Positions 15,260 through 23,296 of a DNA stretch of 26,813 nt are shown here, in pieces. The notes beneath the pieces are model-generated. The model did not search any database and was not told the origin of the DNA. It saw only the letters and a list, made by a program, of their open reading frames with translations. Where the stretch lies: positions 1 to 26,813 of the forward strand of contig JBBQKP010000022.1 in the NCBI GenBank assembly GCA_038326995.1. The letters run 5' to 3'. The position numbers and the translations under genes were made by a program. How positions within the stretch are numbered: the first letter of the stretch is position 1; every line of letters begins with the position of its first letter. The DNA comes from JBBQKP01 sp038326995 (GTDB lineage Bacteria; Planctomycetota; Phycisphaerae; Tepidisphaerales; Tepidisphaeraceae).

Positions 15260-16217
15260 GTGGCGCCGAAATTATCGAAGATTGTCGCAACCGGATGCAT
15301 CGCCGCGACACTGTTACGGCCGAGCGTTTTTGCATTCGGGCGCGAGATCAAACCCGCTTCGTCCGTTCCAGTAGTGACGACGATCGCGAGCTATCCCCAT
15401 GGCACGTTTCTCTAGAACATGTCTATCGGGCCCGATGGTGTATTGATCATCACGAGTTACTTTTGATCGCCGATTGCTGCGATGGGCAGGCACCGGCGAG
15501 CCGACGGTGCTTGCTACCCTGGATGTTCATCCGGCCAGAGTACTGGTTCGCGAAAATGACATCATCCCCTCCGCACTCGGCACCGCCTTCACCCAGGGGC
15601 CTGCGTTCACCGCCACCAATCAAATGCTGTTGCTGAACCGGCTCGGCAAGCCGATTCGCGCCACGCCGCCGCCTGACGCGAAGTTTCTCAACGACGTCGT
15701 CGAGCTGGTGCCCGATGCGGTTTTGGTTGCGGATTCGATCGCCGGGTGCATCTGGCAATTCACGCCATCAACCGGCGACGTGGCGGTGTGGCTCGCCGAT
15801 CCGAGCATGACCACGGACCCGGCCCAGACGTTGCCGCTGCCCGGCGTGAACGGCCTGAAGCTGCAAGGCGAGTGGCTTTACATGTCCAACTCGTCGCGCG
15901 GCGAGCTTCGCCGAGTGCGCGTCGCAAACGGCAAGCCGACGGGCGCGGTCGAACTTGCGGCGCAACTCGGCCCGATCGACGACTTCGCCTTCCTCGCCGA
16001 CGAAACCATCGCGGCGGCGACCAACGGCCAGCGGGTGATCCATATCGATTGCGACGTCAAAATATCGAACATGCTCGCCTGAGGGGCAGACGCCTGCACC
16101 CGTGTTCTGCCTTACGGTCGTGACGGCCAGTTGATCGTGCTCACCACTGGCAATCTTCTTGAGCAGGGCAACGCCCCGGCCCGCATTCTGCTGGTGACAC
16201 CGGAAAAGAAGAATTAA
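15260..16217 (+). pseudogene. Decayed SMP-30/gluconolactonase-like beta-propeller gene
   Basis: Three frames' worth of fragments join into one protein of about 319 codons resembling SMP-30/gluconolaconase-like sugar-lactone hydrolases. From GTG 15260: a signal-peptide-like start (KIVATGCIAATLLRPSVFA), then ASYPHGTFL-stop-NMSIGPDGVLIITSYF. TAG at 15413-15415 stands where the family has Glu (FLEN). An extra T in TTTT at 15461-15464 shifts the frame; the sense then continues as DRRLLRWAGTGEPTVLATL up to an in-frame TGA at 16080-16082, and reads on after it as GADACTRVLPYGRDGQLIVLTTGNLLEQG to TAA at 16215-16217. With three lesions it is most likely non-functional. The open stretch 15474-16082 alone would code 202 residues and could be mistaken for a gene. 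Confidence 0.82.
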
Positions 16218-16360
16218 TTTAAATGATTTTGTCGGCACATCGTGAGACCCCCGGAGCGAAGAGCGAATTTTTTTCAATTGAGACGCACTAAATCAATGCC
16301 GCAACAAGAGGTATTAGCGGAACAATTCAGGCAGAGTTTGGGCCGCTGTGATCCGCGGAG

Positions 16361-16410
16361 TCGTTCGCCTTCGACATCGGCGGGCTGAAGCCCGCCCTAC
16401 CCCAAACGCA
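16361..16410. repeat. Repeat D, copy 1
   Basis: Core GCGGGCTGAAGCCCGC is a perfect short palindrome within a 50-bp unit (tcgcc.tcgacatcgg...ccctacc) that recurs at about 18685-18737. In both places module C follows immediately, so D and C travel or were copied together. Confidence 0.85.
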
Positions 16411-16414
16411 TTTT

Positions 16415-16537
16415 GCCCGGCCGGTCCGGCAGGAGACTCTCCCGCCGAATCTGCGTAGAGGGTCTTGCTTCGTGAGGCCTACTTGCAATGTCCTGCCGGA
16501 CGGGCCCGAAGCGAATCATCGTTCTCAAGTCTTCACG
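16415..16537 (-). repeat. Truncated element B (B3), inverted, including hairpin module C
   Basis: C arms near 16415-16435 and 16488-16508. The stretch to the right of the second arm (gggcccgaagcgaatc... tcttcacgaa) is the reverse complement of the segment left of C in B1 and B2. Neither end with GTAACAC-type sequence is present, so it is a fragment. Confidence 0.7.
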
Positions 16538-16592
16538 AAAATTCACTTCCAATGAGCGAATCTACCGACGGCAGAGTCGGAACGATCGCGCC

Positions 16593-17858
16593 CTATTGTT
16601 TCAACATTATTCTGATCTGTTCGATCAGAATATTCGCGACGTTTTGATTTTGAATCGTCGCCAGCGCCGCCATCACACCCGCGGCCTGACCAGTCGCCAT
16701 GGCGGTCGCCTGCACTCGATAAGCGCTGGAGGCGGTCTGATCTCCACAGATGCACTGACCGGCAACGATCAGATTCTCAGCGCCAACCGGAAGCATCGCG
16801 CAGCGTGGAATCGTCGGAACCGTGCCTTCGGCCAGCGGGCGAATGTCGATCCCATGCCCGTCGGTGCGGTGAATGTCAATGGGGTAAAAACTATAACAGA
16901 CCGCGTCGTCCCATACGCGGCCGGTGGTGTAGTCGTGCCCCGTGATGTGCTCGCGCCCACGAATCGTGCGGGTTTCGCGGATGCCGCACTCGGACGCGAA
17001 CCACTCGATCTTGAATTGTTCCATCCCCGGTTGCACTTTGAAAAAACGATAAATCCGCATCATCGCGCGGCGGGCGCTGATCTCGGCGTCGGTCTTGCCG
17101 GCGCTGGTAGAACCGTCAACCCCTACAATGTGATTGCAGTTCTGCCCGTTGGACCTGAGAAACCGATAGACCGCTTTTTCAGAATGCTGCAGGTCACTGC
17201 GAAGCAGCTCGCCTTGTTTGACGGCCGCTTCGAACGCTTCTTCAAGCCGCGGCAGATCCAGCGTTGCCGTGTCGTATCCGCCGACGCGCATCATCAGCGT
17301 CGCGGGCTGCAGCGCAGGATTTTTGTTCAGCTGAAGACCGGCGAGTTGAACGACGTTGGCGTCGCCGGTGCAGTCGATCAGCACCTTCGCGCGAAGCGGC
17401 GAAAGTCCTTCCTTGCAGCACACAGTGATTCGCCAGTGCTCTGCGTCTCGCTCGACCTTTGCCGGCATCGTGTACAGCAATAGCCGCGGTCCTAAACGCA
17501 CCAACGCGTCGTCGTACACCGCGGCGTAGACTGCTTTATCGAGCCAGATTTGTAGCAAAGGGTGCGGTCGTTTGAAGTCGGTGAAATCCGGAAGGCTCAT
17601 GTGCGCGTCAGACATCGCACGCGAGACCAGTTCCCAGCCGATGCCCGCGATCACCTGTTTTCCCCACGCGTGGAAGAGGCCCGGCGCGTTCACGCCGTTG
17701 AGAACCGTGGTGCCCCCGAGCACGCCGCTCTTTTCGATGAGCAGCGTCCGCACGCCCGCCCGCGCCGACTGGATGGCCGCAACCACACCGGCCGGTCCGC
17801 CGCCAACGACCACGACGTCGAATTCGAACGGAAATAGTGATTCGGTTGCATTGGACAT
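16593..17858 (-). CDS. FAD-dependent oxidoreductase (FAD_oxidored type)
   Basis: A 421-residue flavoprotein of the family common in planctomycetes near sugar-degradation genes; its substrate is unknown. Seen: FDVVVVGGGPAGVVAAIQSARAG (Rossmann G-x-G-x-x-G at the N-terminus), LLIEKSGVLGGTTV (ribose-binding acid, then the G-G-T/M motif), LIDCTGDANVVQLAG (second FAD motif), SECGIRETRTIRGREHITGHD, a conserved R-E-x-R-x-I-x-G section, and C-terminal NLIVAGQCICGDQTASSAYRVQATAMATGQAAGVMAAL, which closes the FAD site. No export signal is evident. The ATG at 17858 lacks a strong ribosome site. The nearest neighbours are a decayed SMP-30-like gene and a possible PEP-CTERM remnant, so it may be what is left of a larger catabolic locus. 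Confidence 0.9.
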   Translation of the reverse strand: MSNATESLFPFEFDVVVVGGGPAGVVAAIQSARAGVRTLLIEKSGVLGGTTVLNGVNAPGLFHAWGKQVIAGIGWELVSRAMSDAHMSLPDFTDFKRPHPLLQIWLDKAVYAAVYDDALVRLGPRLLLYTMPAKVERDAEHWRITVCCKEGLSPLRAKVLIDCTGDANVVQLAGLQLNKNPALQPATLMMRVGGYDTATLDLPRLEEAFEAAVKQGELLRSDLQHSEKAVYRFLRSNGQNCNHIVGVDGSTSAGKTDAEISARRAMMRIYRFFKVQPGMEQFKIEWFASECGIRETRTIRGREHITGHDYTTGRVWDDAVCYSFYPIDIHRTDGHGIDIRPLAEGTVPTIPRCAMLPVGAENLIVAGQCICGDQTASSAYRVQATAMATGQAAGVMAALATIQNQNVANILIEQIRIMLKQ

Positions 17859-18107
17859 GGCGAATTTTTAACGCGCGGCAGCGCGTGACGCATGGTATTT
17901 GCAGTCTACGACGCGATCCGTTTCTGACGAGATTCGAAGCCTGACGGCGCGACTGCAGCCTGTTAAACGCCGCGGGTATTTTCATGGCGAGCACCGGAAC
18001 CGACGAAGCCTGCCACGCAAGCAGACGCCAATCTGACTCGATAGCAGAATCAGCAGTTTCGTTCCGTCGTTCGACACCGCCGGGCGTTCCGCCATAGTTC
18101 GGGCCTG

Positions 18108-18365
18108 ACCACCATCGACACGACCGGCTCACTTTCCAATCCGTACCTGACGCTTCAGAAGTCGGCGAATTTGATCGCGACGCTGCCGATGGTGAAATCG
18201 CCGCCCGAATCGAAGTTCGCGTACGGCAGTGGAAATTCTTTCGAAGTGCAGCAGAGGAAAGCGTTGGCCGTCGCTCAGCAGACGGTTGCCGAGCCGATGA
18301 CGCTAAGCAGCGCTCTCGGATTCGGATCGACCGTAATCTTCTCGCGACGAAGGCTGCGATGAAGC
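18108..18365 (+). pseudogene. Possible remnant of a PEP-CTERM protein gene
   Basis: The plus frame that ends at TGA near 18363 reads SGLTTIDTTGSLSNPYLTLQ, then further sequence, and finishes with VAEPMTLSSALGFGSTVIF and a basic end SRRRLR. The ending has the layout of a PEP-CTERM sorting signal: (V-x-E-P), a membrane segment of about 16 residues and an arginine cluster. The usual Pro of V-P-E-P is Ala here. No start codon with support is seen and the upstream frame turns arginine-rich and unlikely, so this is probably the 3' end of a truncated gene. Confidence 0.4.
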
Positions 18366-18471
18366 TGAGTCGAGGCAATGGGTTTCTGGAATTAGTCCAT
18401 TGTCACCTCAAAATTTAAGGCTTTCTGCTGATGTTTGTTGATCTTTCGACTTCAGCAGGCTCTGCTTCGCG

Positions 18472-18538
18472 TTGCCGCCAGCTTGCTGGTGCTTAATGTG
18501 CAGGCCGGGTTCGATAAAGCGCCAGCAAGCTGGCGGCT
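18472..18538. repeat. Inverted repeat with GCCAGCAAGCTGGC-type arms
   Basis: Arms GCCGCCAGCTTGCTGGTGC (about 18473-18491) and GCGCCAGCAAGCTGGCGGC (about 18520-18538) are inverted copies, each itself a short palindrome, with a spacer of about 28 bp. It is probably another dispersed hairpin element. Confidence 0.75.
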
Positions 18539-18684
18539 ACGCGTGGGGAAACATCGCTCTTTAATTGTGTTATTCAATCGAACTGTCGCTCTCACTCTTT
18601 TTAATTGAGAACCGTCGAGACGTCCGTGGCACCGAAAACATCAACTGCTCTAAGTTTGAGATGTGACAGAGCACCAGGTCCGCG

Positions 18685-18765
18685 TCGTTGTTCGCCGTCG
18701 ACATCGGCGGGCTGAAGCCCGCCCTACCCGAAACGCGTCTTCTCCGGCCCGGCCGGCAGGACATT
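18685..18765. repeat. Repeat D copy 2 with adjoining single arm of module C
   Basis: Core GCGGGCTGAAGCCCGC as in D copy 1, followed by CGGCCCGGCCGGCAGGACAT, one arm of module C. The matching right arm is not found within the next 100 bp. Confidence 0.8.
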
Positions 18766-18868
18766 GCATTTCGACGCAGGGGACGAAACACCATCCGCTC
18801 GCCGTTGTCGACGGAAAGTCGGCTGAAACGTTACAACCGCACATGATTTTCGTACTGTCTGTTTGATC

Positions 18869-20224
18869 ATGCCCGACCCATCGCCCTCACCTTCGCTCGG
18901 CGGATCAACGACGGAGCTCAAGCGGACCATCGGCCCGATCACGCTGATCTTTTTCGGCGTGGGCAGCATGCTGGGCGCGGGGATTTATGCACTGGTGGGA
19001 ACGGCTGCGGGTCAACTCGGAAACGCGGTGTGGCTCGGGTTTGCCGTCGCGATGGTCGCCGCTTTGCTGACGGGCCTGAGCTATGCGAGCATCGGCTCGC
19101 GATATCCGCGGGCCGGCGGCGCGGCGTACGCAACCCAGCGCGCATTCGGTATCAACATGCTGTCTTACGTCGTCGGCCTGTCGGTCGTCGCTTCGGGTTT
19201 GACATCCATGGCCGCCGGTTCGCGCGCGATCGGCGCGGAGCTGGTCAAGATGGGGTCGCCGCTGCAGCCCGGCCTGATGGCGATCATCTATCTCTGCCTG
19301 CTCAGCCTCATCGTTTTTCGCGGCATCCGCGAGAGCATGTGGATGAACATTGTCTGCACCACCATCGAATTTCTCGGCCTGATGTTTGTCATTGTCGTCG
19401 GCTTCAAGTTCTGGGGCTCGGTCAATCTTCTGCAAGGCCCGCCGCTGGCGTCGGGTGATGGGTTTGAGGCGCTTACGGTTTCGATTGTCATGAGCGGCGC
19501 GGTCCTGACGTTCTTCAGCTTCATCGGGTTTGAGGACATCCTGAACGTCTCCGAGGAAACGAAAAATCCAGAGACGACGATTCCGATCGGCCTGATCGGC
19601 GCGATGCTGATTGCGAGTGTGGTTTATATCGCCGTGGCGATTACGGCGGTGTCGGTCGGCTTGCCGAATGATCAGTTGGTGAAGCAGGGGCTGCGCGGCG
19701 TCGTCGCCAAGGCCGCGCCGTGGTTCTCGCCCAACCTGTTCAGCGTCATCACCATTTTCGCCGTCGCCAATACCGCGCTCTTGAACTACGTCATGGGCTC
19801 GCGCCTCGTCTACGGCATGGCCCGTCAATCGCTTTTGCCCAAAGTGCTCGGAAAAGTTCACGCAAAACGCCAGACGCCTCACGTCGCGGTTTTTGTGCTG
19901 CTCGTGCTGGTCATCGCATTGATGCTGACGGGCAAGCTCGCGGAACTCGGGGCCGTCACCGTGCTGCTTCTGCTCAGCGTGTTTACCGTCGTGAACATCG
20001 CCCTGCTGGTGGTTAAACATCGGCCCGGCGAGGCACGCGGACGCTTCGAAGTGCCTTCATTCGTGCCGATTCTGGGCGCGCTGACCTGCACGAGCCTTTT
20101 GTTCTTTCGCGTCGTGTTTCCGCCCGCCAGCGCACCCAACGCCGCCTACATCGCCCTGGCGATCCTGATCATCGCGTCCATTCTCTATCTGGTCATTCGG
20201 CCTCGGTCGGTTGAAGTGGTTTGA
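18869..20224 (+). CDS. APC superfamily amino acid permease
   Basis: An inner-membrane secondary transporter of 451 residues, probably an amino-acid:proton symporter. Seen: LKRTIGPITLIFFGVGSMLGAGIYALVG, the family's first helix with the unwound G-x-G-A-G-I region; LTGLSYASIGSRYPRAGGAAYATQRAF (second and third helices); FSFIGFEDILNVSEETKNPETTIPIGLI, matching F..F.GFD.....EE.KNP....P; and about 12 hydrophobic segments overall. A short hydrophilic C-terminus follows the last helix. ATG 18869 is preferred to TTG 18863, which is also in frame; no clear ribosome site. It stands alone on the plus strand, and the substrate cannot be deduced. Confidence 0.93.
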   Translation: MPDPSPSPSLGGSTTELKRTIGPITLIFFGVGSMLGAGIYALVGTAAGQLGNAVWLGFAVAMVAALLTGLSYASIGSRYPRAGGAAYATQRAFGINMLSYVVGLSVVASGLTSMAAGSRAIGAELVKMGSPLQPGLMAIIYLCLLSLIVFRGIRESMWMNIVCTTIEFLGLMFVIVVGFKFWGSVNLLQGPPLASGDGFEALTVSIVMSGAVLTFFSFIGFEDILNVSEETKNPETTIPIGLIGAMLIASVVYIAVAITAVSVGLPNDQLVKQGLRGVVAKAAPWFSPNLFSVITIFAVANTALLNYVMGSRLVYGMARQSLLPKVLGKVHAKRQTPHVAVFVLLVLVIALMLTGKLAELGAVTVLLLLSVFTVVNIALLVVKHRPGEARGRFEVPSFVPILGALTCTSLLFFRVVFPPASAPNAAYIALAILIIASILYLVIRPRSVEVV

Positions 20225-20509
20225 TGGGCGCTGTTCGGATGCGGTTTCAATGAGCAGAAGAACGAACATGTCCTGCCGGACGGGCCGGAAGTCGGACGCC
20301 AGAGAAAAAATATAAATATCAGAAGTGGTAATACTCCTCAGCCCGCCATCATCCGCGTTGATCGTGCCGGTCGTATTCGGCCACGAAGTTCCGAGATTCA
20401 AAGCTCGGTCATTTCTGATTTAGCGCGGCACTCACGTGAACTTCATCCGCTCATCACACGGCCGGGGCATCGTTACGGCTCAAATCAACCTTTACCCCGG
20501 AGAGAAAAA
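20225..20509. other. Intergenic region with single module C arm
   Basis: Contains the right-arm form of module C (ATGTCCTGCCGGACGGGCC) near 20268-20286 and then AT-rich DNA leading to the PhoD-like gene. No left arm or gene is evident. Confidence 0.6.
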
Positions 20510-22306
20510 ATGAGCGTTCGAAATCAAGTCCGAATGAAAGCGCAAGTTCACATGATGATTCTTGCGACCGTGGCGGCCGTCCATTCAGTCGCCCACGCCG
20601 GGCTTCCCAACGGCATCGGTGCGGGCGATGTCACTGGCAGCTCGGCCGTGCTCTGGGCACGCACCGACACGGTCGGCAGTGTCGATTTCCAAGTGTCGAC
20701 CACCCCGAACTTCGGCGTCGGTACGAATGTTGTCGTAGCTGATCCGAGTATTCCCGCCAAGACAATCATCAACGGACTGCTTTCGGGAACCCAATACTTT
20801 TATCGCGCCACCGACAGCACCAGCGCCTCGCTCGTCGGCAGTTTCCGCACGCCAGCCGCCTCGGGCAACGTCCCGTTTCGAATGGGCGTCACCGGCGACT
20901 GGCGCGGCGAGGTTAGGCCCTACCCGGCCGTGCGAAACGTCACCGGCCGAAATCTCGACCTCATGGTCCAACTCGGCGATACCGTCTATCAGGACATCGC
21001 ATCAAGCGCAAATGGAAGCATCGCCCAGTCAGAAACCATCGAGCAGTTCCGCAACAAGCACATCGAAGTGCTGACGGCTCAGTCGAGCAGCAACGGCATC
21101 GCCGACGTGCGCCAGAACACCGCCGTCCTGTCCATGATCGACGACCACGAAGTCACCAACGACTTCGCCGGGTATCAACCCTGGGATGCCAACGGCACGA
21201 ACAACCCCTTCGCGTTCAATAGCCCCGCGCCCGGAACCCGTATCAATCGCACGACGCTCTATCAGAACGGCCTGCAGAGCTTCCAGGAATACATGCCCCT
21301 GGCCAACCAGACGTACTCCAACATCGGCGACGCCCGCACCGACGGCCTGCCGAATCTCTACCGCGCCCGCAGTTACGGCAGCACCGCCGGCGTGATCGTC
21401 GCCGACGCGCGAAGCTTCCGCGATCAAGGCCTGCCTGCCGCCTCAAGCCTCACCGATCCGGTTGCAGTCGGTCAGTTCATCGGCGCGACCTACACGCCCG
21501 GACGAACCCTGCTCGGCGGTCGCCAGTTGACGCAAATCCAATCCGACCTCTTATCCATGCAGCAGGCAGGCACGACCTGGAAGTTCGTCAATATCGGCCA
21601 GCCGACGCAGAACCTGGGCGTCCTGGCGGCGAGTGATCGCTTCGAAGGCTACGCTGCCGAGAGGTCGCAGTTGCTCGGCTTCATCGAGCAGGCGGGCATC
21701 ACCAACGTCGTGTTCGTCTCAGCTGATATCCATGGAACACTCGTGAACGATCTTCAGTACGGCGTGCCCGTCGGAAACACGCTGGTTCAGCGACGAATCA
21801 ACGCATTCGAGGTCACGACCGGTTCGGTGGGATTTGCCTCTCCGTTCGGCCCGACCGTCGCGGGAATCGCCGCGCAGCTCGGCCTGCCTGGTGCGCTTCC
21901 ATTGGCCACCTATCTTGGCCTTTCCCCTGCCCAGCAGGAGGCGTACATCGTCGCCTCGATCAACGCCCAAGTGACGCCGCTGGGCTACAACCCGCTGGGC
22001 CTGGCGGATTCCACGCTCAACGGCGTCCAGCTCCTTCAGGGCGGCTATACCGCCACCAACAGCTACGGCTGGACCGAATTCGACATCGACCCGCTGACCC
22101 AGGCTCTGACGGTCACCACCTTCGGCGTTCCCTGGTACGCCCCGGGACAGTTGACGGTCAACGGCATCCCCGTCAACGACCTTCAGCCACAAATCGTCTC
22201 GCAGTTCCGCGTGCTGCCGATCCCCGAGCCTGCCGCCATCGCGTCCTTCGCACTCGTGTCATCGCTTATCATGCGCCGTCAGCGTAAACAGCGATCACAG
22301 CAATGA
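20510..22306 (+). CDS. PhoD-like alkaline phosphatase with PEP-CTERM anchor
   Basis: A 598-residue exported metallophosphoesterase. Seen: a signal peptide (residues about 8-30, MILATVAAVHSVAHA); a fibronectin-like N-terminal domain (GDVTGSSAVLWARTDTVGSVDFQVST... GTQYFYRA); then metal-site motifs of the PhoD family: GVTGDWR, LMVQLGDTVYQD, MIDDHEVTNDFAGY and FVSADIHGTLVND; and a C-terminal PEP-CTERM signal IPEPAAIASFALVSSLIMRRQRKQR, so it is sorted by an exosortase system. GGAGAG lies 5 bp before ATG 20510. Known PhoD enzymes release phosphate from phosphodiesters and monoesters outside the cell with Ca2+ and Fe3+. A stem of 16 bp follows the gene. Confidence 0.92.
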   Translation: MSVRNQVRMKAQVHMMILATVAAVHSVAHAGLPNGIGAGDVTGSSAVLWARTDTVGSVDFQVSTTPNFGVGTNVVVADPSIPAKTIINGLLSGTQYFYRATDSTSASLVGSFRTPAASGNVPFRMGVTGDWRGEVRPYPAVRNVTGRNLDLMVQLGDTVYQDIASSANGSIAQSETIEQFRNKHIEVLTAQSSSNGIADVRQNTAVLSMIDDHEVTNDFAGYQPWDANGTNNPFAFNSPAPGTRINRTTLYQNGLQSFQEYMPLANQTYSNIGDARTDGLPNLYRARSYGSTAGVIVADARSFRDQGLPAASSLTDPVAVGQFIGATYTPGRTLLGGRQLTQIQSDLLSMQQAGTTWKFVNIGQPTQNLGVLAASDRFEGYAAERSQLLGFIEQAGITNVVFVSADIHGTLVNDLQYGVPVGNTLVQRRINAFEVTTGSVGFASPFGPTVAGIAAQLGLPGALPLATYLGLSPAQQEAYIVASINAQVTPLGYNPLGLADSTLNGVQLLQGGYTATNSYGWTEFDIDPLTQALTVTTFGVPWYAPGQLTVNGIPVNDLQPQIVSQFRVLPIPEPAAIASFALVSSLIMRRQRKQRSQQ

Positions 22307-22360
22307 GAGCGCTGGGCCTGAGCGAGCTGAAGGGCACCGACGCCCGGTAAACGATTCGCA

Positions 22361-22400
22361 ACGCAGATCAATGCCAGACTTTTGTGGCATTGATCTGCGT
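22361..22400 (+). terminator. Perfect 16-bp hairpin after the PhoD-like gene, probable terminator
   Basis: ACGCAGATCAATGCCA (22361-22376) pairs without mismatch to TGGCATTGATCTGCGT (22385-22400) across an 8-nt loop. The position 55 bp after the stop codon suggests termination, although only cggcgttt follows and the T-tract is poor. Confidence 0.55.
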
Positions 22401-22532
22401 CGGCGTTTCATGGTGAATGAACGGCGGACACTTCCGCTTCGCGGGGCGGACTCGAACCACGTCCAGACAGTTTCCCGCAACTACGCGTTGTTTTGCCCAC
22501 GGCACTGATCGCCGGTACGCTTTGGCTCACGC

Positions 22533-23243
22533 ATGCGATGTCCGTATTGCCAAGCCGACAAGGAATTCCTCAAGGTCATCGACAGCAGGTCGTGTGACGG
22601 CGGGCGTTCCATTCGAAGACGCCGCGAATGCCTTAGCTGCGTCAAGCGATTCACCACCTACGAGCGGATTGAAGACCCCGTGCGGCTGACTGTCGTCAAA
22701 AAGGACGGCCGGCGCGTGCCTTGGGATCGCGAAAAAATTCTCACCGGCCTGGAGCGGGCGTGCTTCAAACGCCCCGTGCCCGAAGATGAACTCATCCGCA
22801 TCGTCGACGAAGTCGAGGAAGACAGCCGGCGACACCACGACCGCGAAGTGCCCACCGAATTCATCGGGCAGGCGATTTCAGAGCGACTTCGCCGACTCGA
22901 TCAAGTCGCGTATGTCCGCTTCGCCAGCGTGTACAAACAGTTCAAGACGCTCGAAGAGCTCGTGCAGGAGGCGCAGCAGGTCATTGAGGCCAAGCGGTTC
23001 GAAGACCCCAGGCAGGGAAAGCTGTTCATCGACACGCAGCAGCGGGGTGATGTGCGGGGAGACGAAAAAGCGACGTCGAATGGATCGAAGCAGGGGTCCA
23101 ACAACGGCGCGAAAACCGGTGCGAAAACCGGCGCGAAAACCGGCGCGAAAACCGGCGCAAAGACTGCCTCGAAAACTGCCAAGCCGAAAAGTTCGCCGAG
23201 CAAGTCACAGGCCCCGGCGGTAGACTTGCTGATCAACGAATAG
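22533..23243 (+). CDS. nrdR: Transcriptional repressor NrdR with long repetitive C-terminal tail
   Basis: The zinc- and nucleotide-binding repressor of ribonucleotide reductase genes. Seen: a zinc ribbon, CPYC at residues 3-6 and CLSC at residues 33-36, with the intervening VIDSRSCDGGRSIRRRREC; RFTTYERIE; then an ATP-cone (LTVVKKDGRRVPWDREKILTGLERACFKRPV... VAYVRFASVYKQFKTLEELV). This core ends near residue 160, the normal length. It continues with about 75 extra residues: five exact GAKT units (12-bp repeat at 23106-23165) and a Lys/Ser/Pro-rich end. Such a tail is not part of usual NrdR and is probably flexible and positively charged. ATG 22533 gives the standard MRCPYC start. No ribonucleotide reductase gene is in view. 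Confidence 0.95.
   Translation: MRCPYCQADKEFLKVIDSRSCDGGRSIRRRRECLSCVKRFTTYERIEDPVRLTVVKKDGRRVPWDREKILTGLERACFKRPVPEDELIRIVDEVEEDSRRHHDREVPTEFIGQAISERLRRLDQVAYVRFASVYKQFKTLEELVQEAQQVIEAKRFEDPRQGKLFIDTQQRGDVRGDEKATSNGSKQGSNNGAKTGAKTGAKTGAKTGAKTASKTAKPKSSPSKSQAPAVDLLINE
23106..23165. repeat. 12-bp tandem repeat, five units, in nrdR
   Basis: Units of GGCGCGAAAACC (with single changes in some) code five consecutive GAKT. A sixth, diverged unit follows (GCCTCGAAAACT coding ASKT). Confidence 0.92.
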
Positions 23244-23296
23244 CTGAAGCTGAGTGCTGGTTGTCGCCCACGATTGACATCAAGAGACATAACACC

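Larger units (their letters stand above)
16218..16592. other. Intergenic region of degraded repeats
   Basis: The 375 bp between the pseudogene and the FAD oxidoreductase gene contain repeat D (16361-16410) and truncated repeat B/C (16415-16537). No gene seen. Confidence 0.6.
17859..18868. other. Long gene-poor region with remnants and repeats
   Basis: About 1 kb between the FAD oxidoreductase and permease genes. It holds a possible PEP-CTERM gene remnant (about 18108-18365), an inverted repeat at 18472-18538, repeat D copy 2 and one arm of module C. Long frames on either strand (for example 17608-18378 minus) lack protein-like character. Confidence 0.6.

Noticed and set aside
16080..16082. 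Recoding of the in-frame TGA as selenocysteine in the SMP-30-like gene.
   Set aside because: Two further lesions (TAG and a frameshift) in the same gene make simple decay the better explanation, and the family has no known selenocysteine.
17608..18378. A 256-codon minus-strand frame extending past the FAD oxidoreductase start.
   Set aside because: Half of it overlaps the oxidoreductase in another frame, and the product is Arg/Ser-rich without recognisable sequence.
18821..18834. GGCTGAAACGTTAC, similar to the right end of the MITE elements.
   Set aside because: The match is partial, no convincing left partner with matching 8-bp flank was found upstream, and repeat D/C DNA fills the interval.
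18905..20020. A 371-codon open frame antisense to the permease gene.
   Set aside because: Its product is dominated by Arg, Asp, His and Gln as expected from a reversed membrane-protein sequence, and the opposite strand is a clear APC permease.
22425..22505. A T-arm-like stretch on the minus strand (GGTTCGAGTCC followed by CCCGC) that suggested a tRNA or tmRNA 3' end.
   Set aside because: No matching acceptor, D-arm or anticodon stem lies within 80 bp, the T-stem pairs imperfectly, and nrdR begins too close for a tmRNA.
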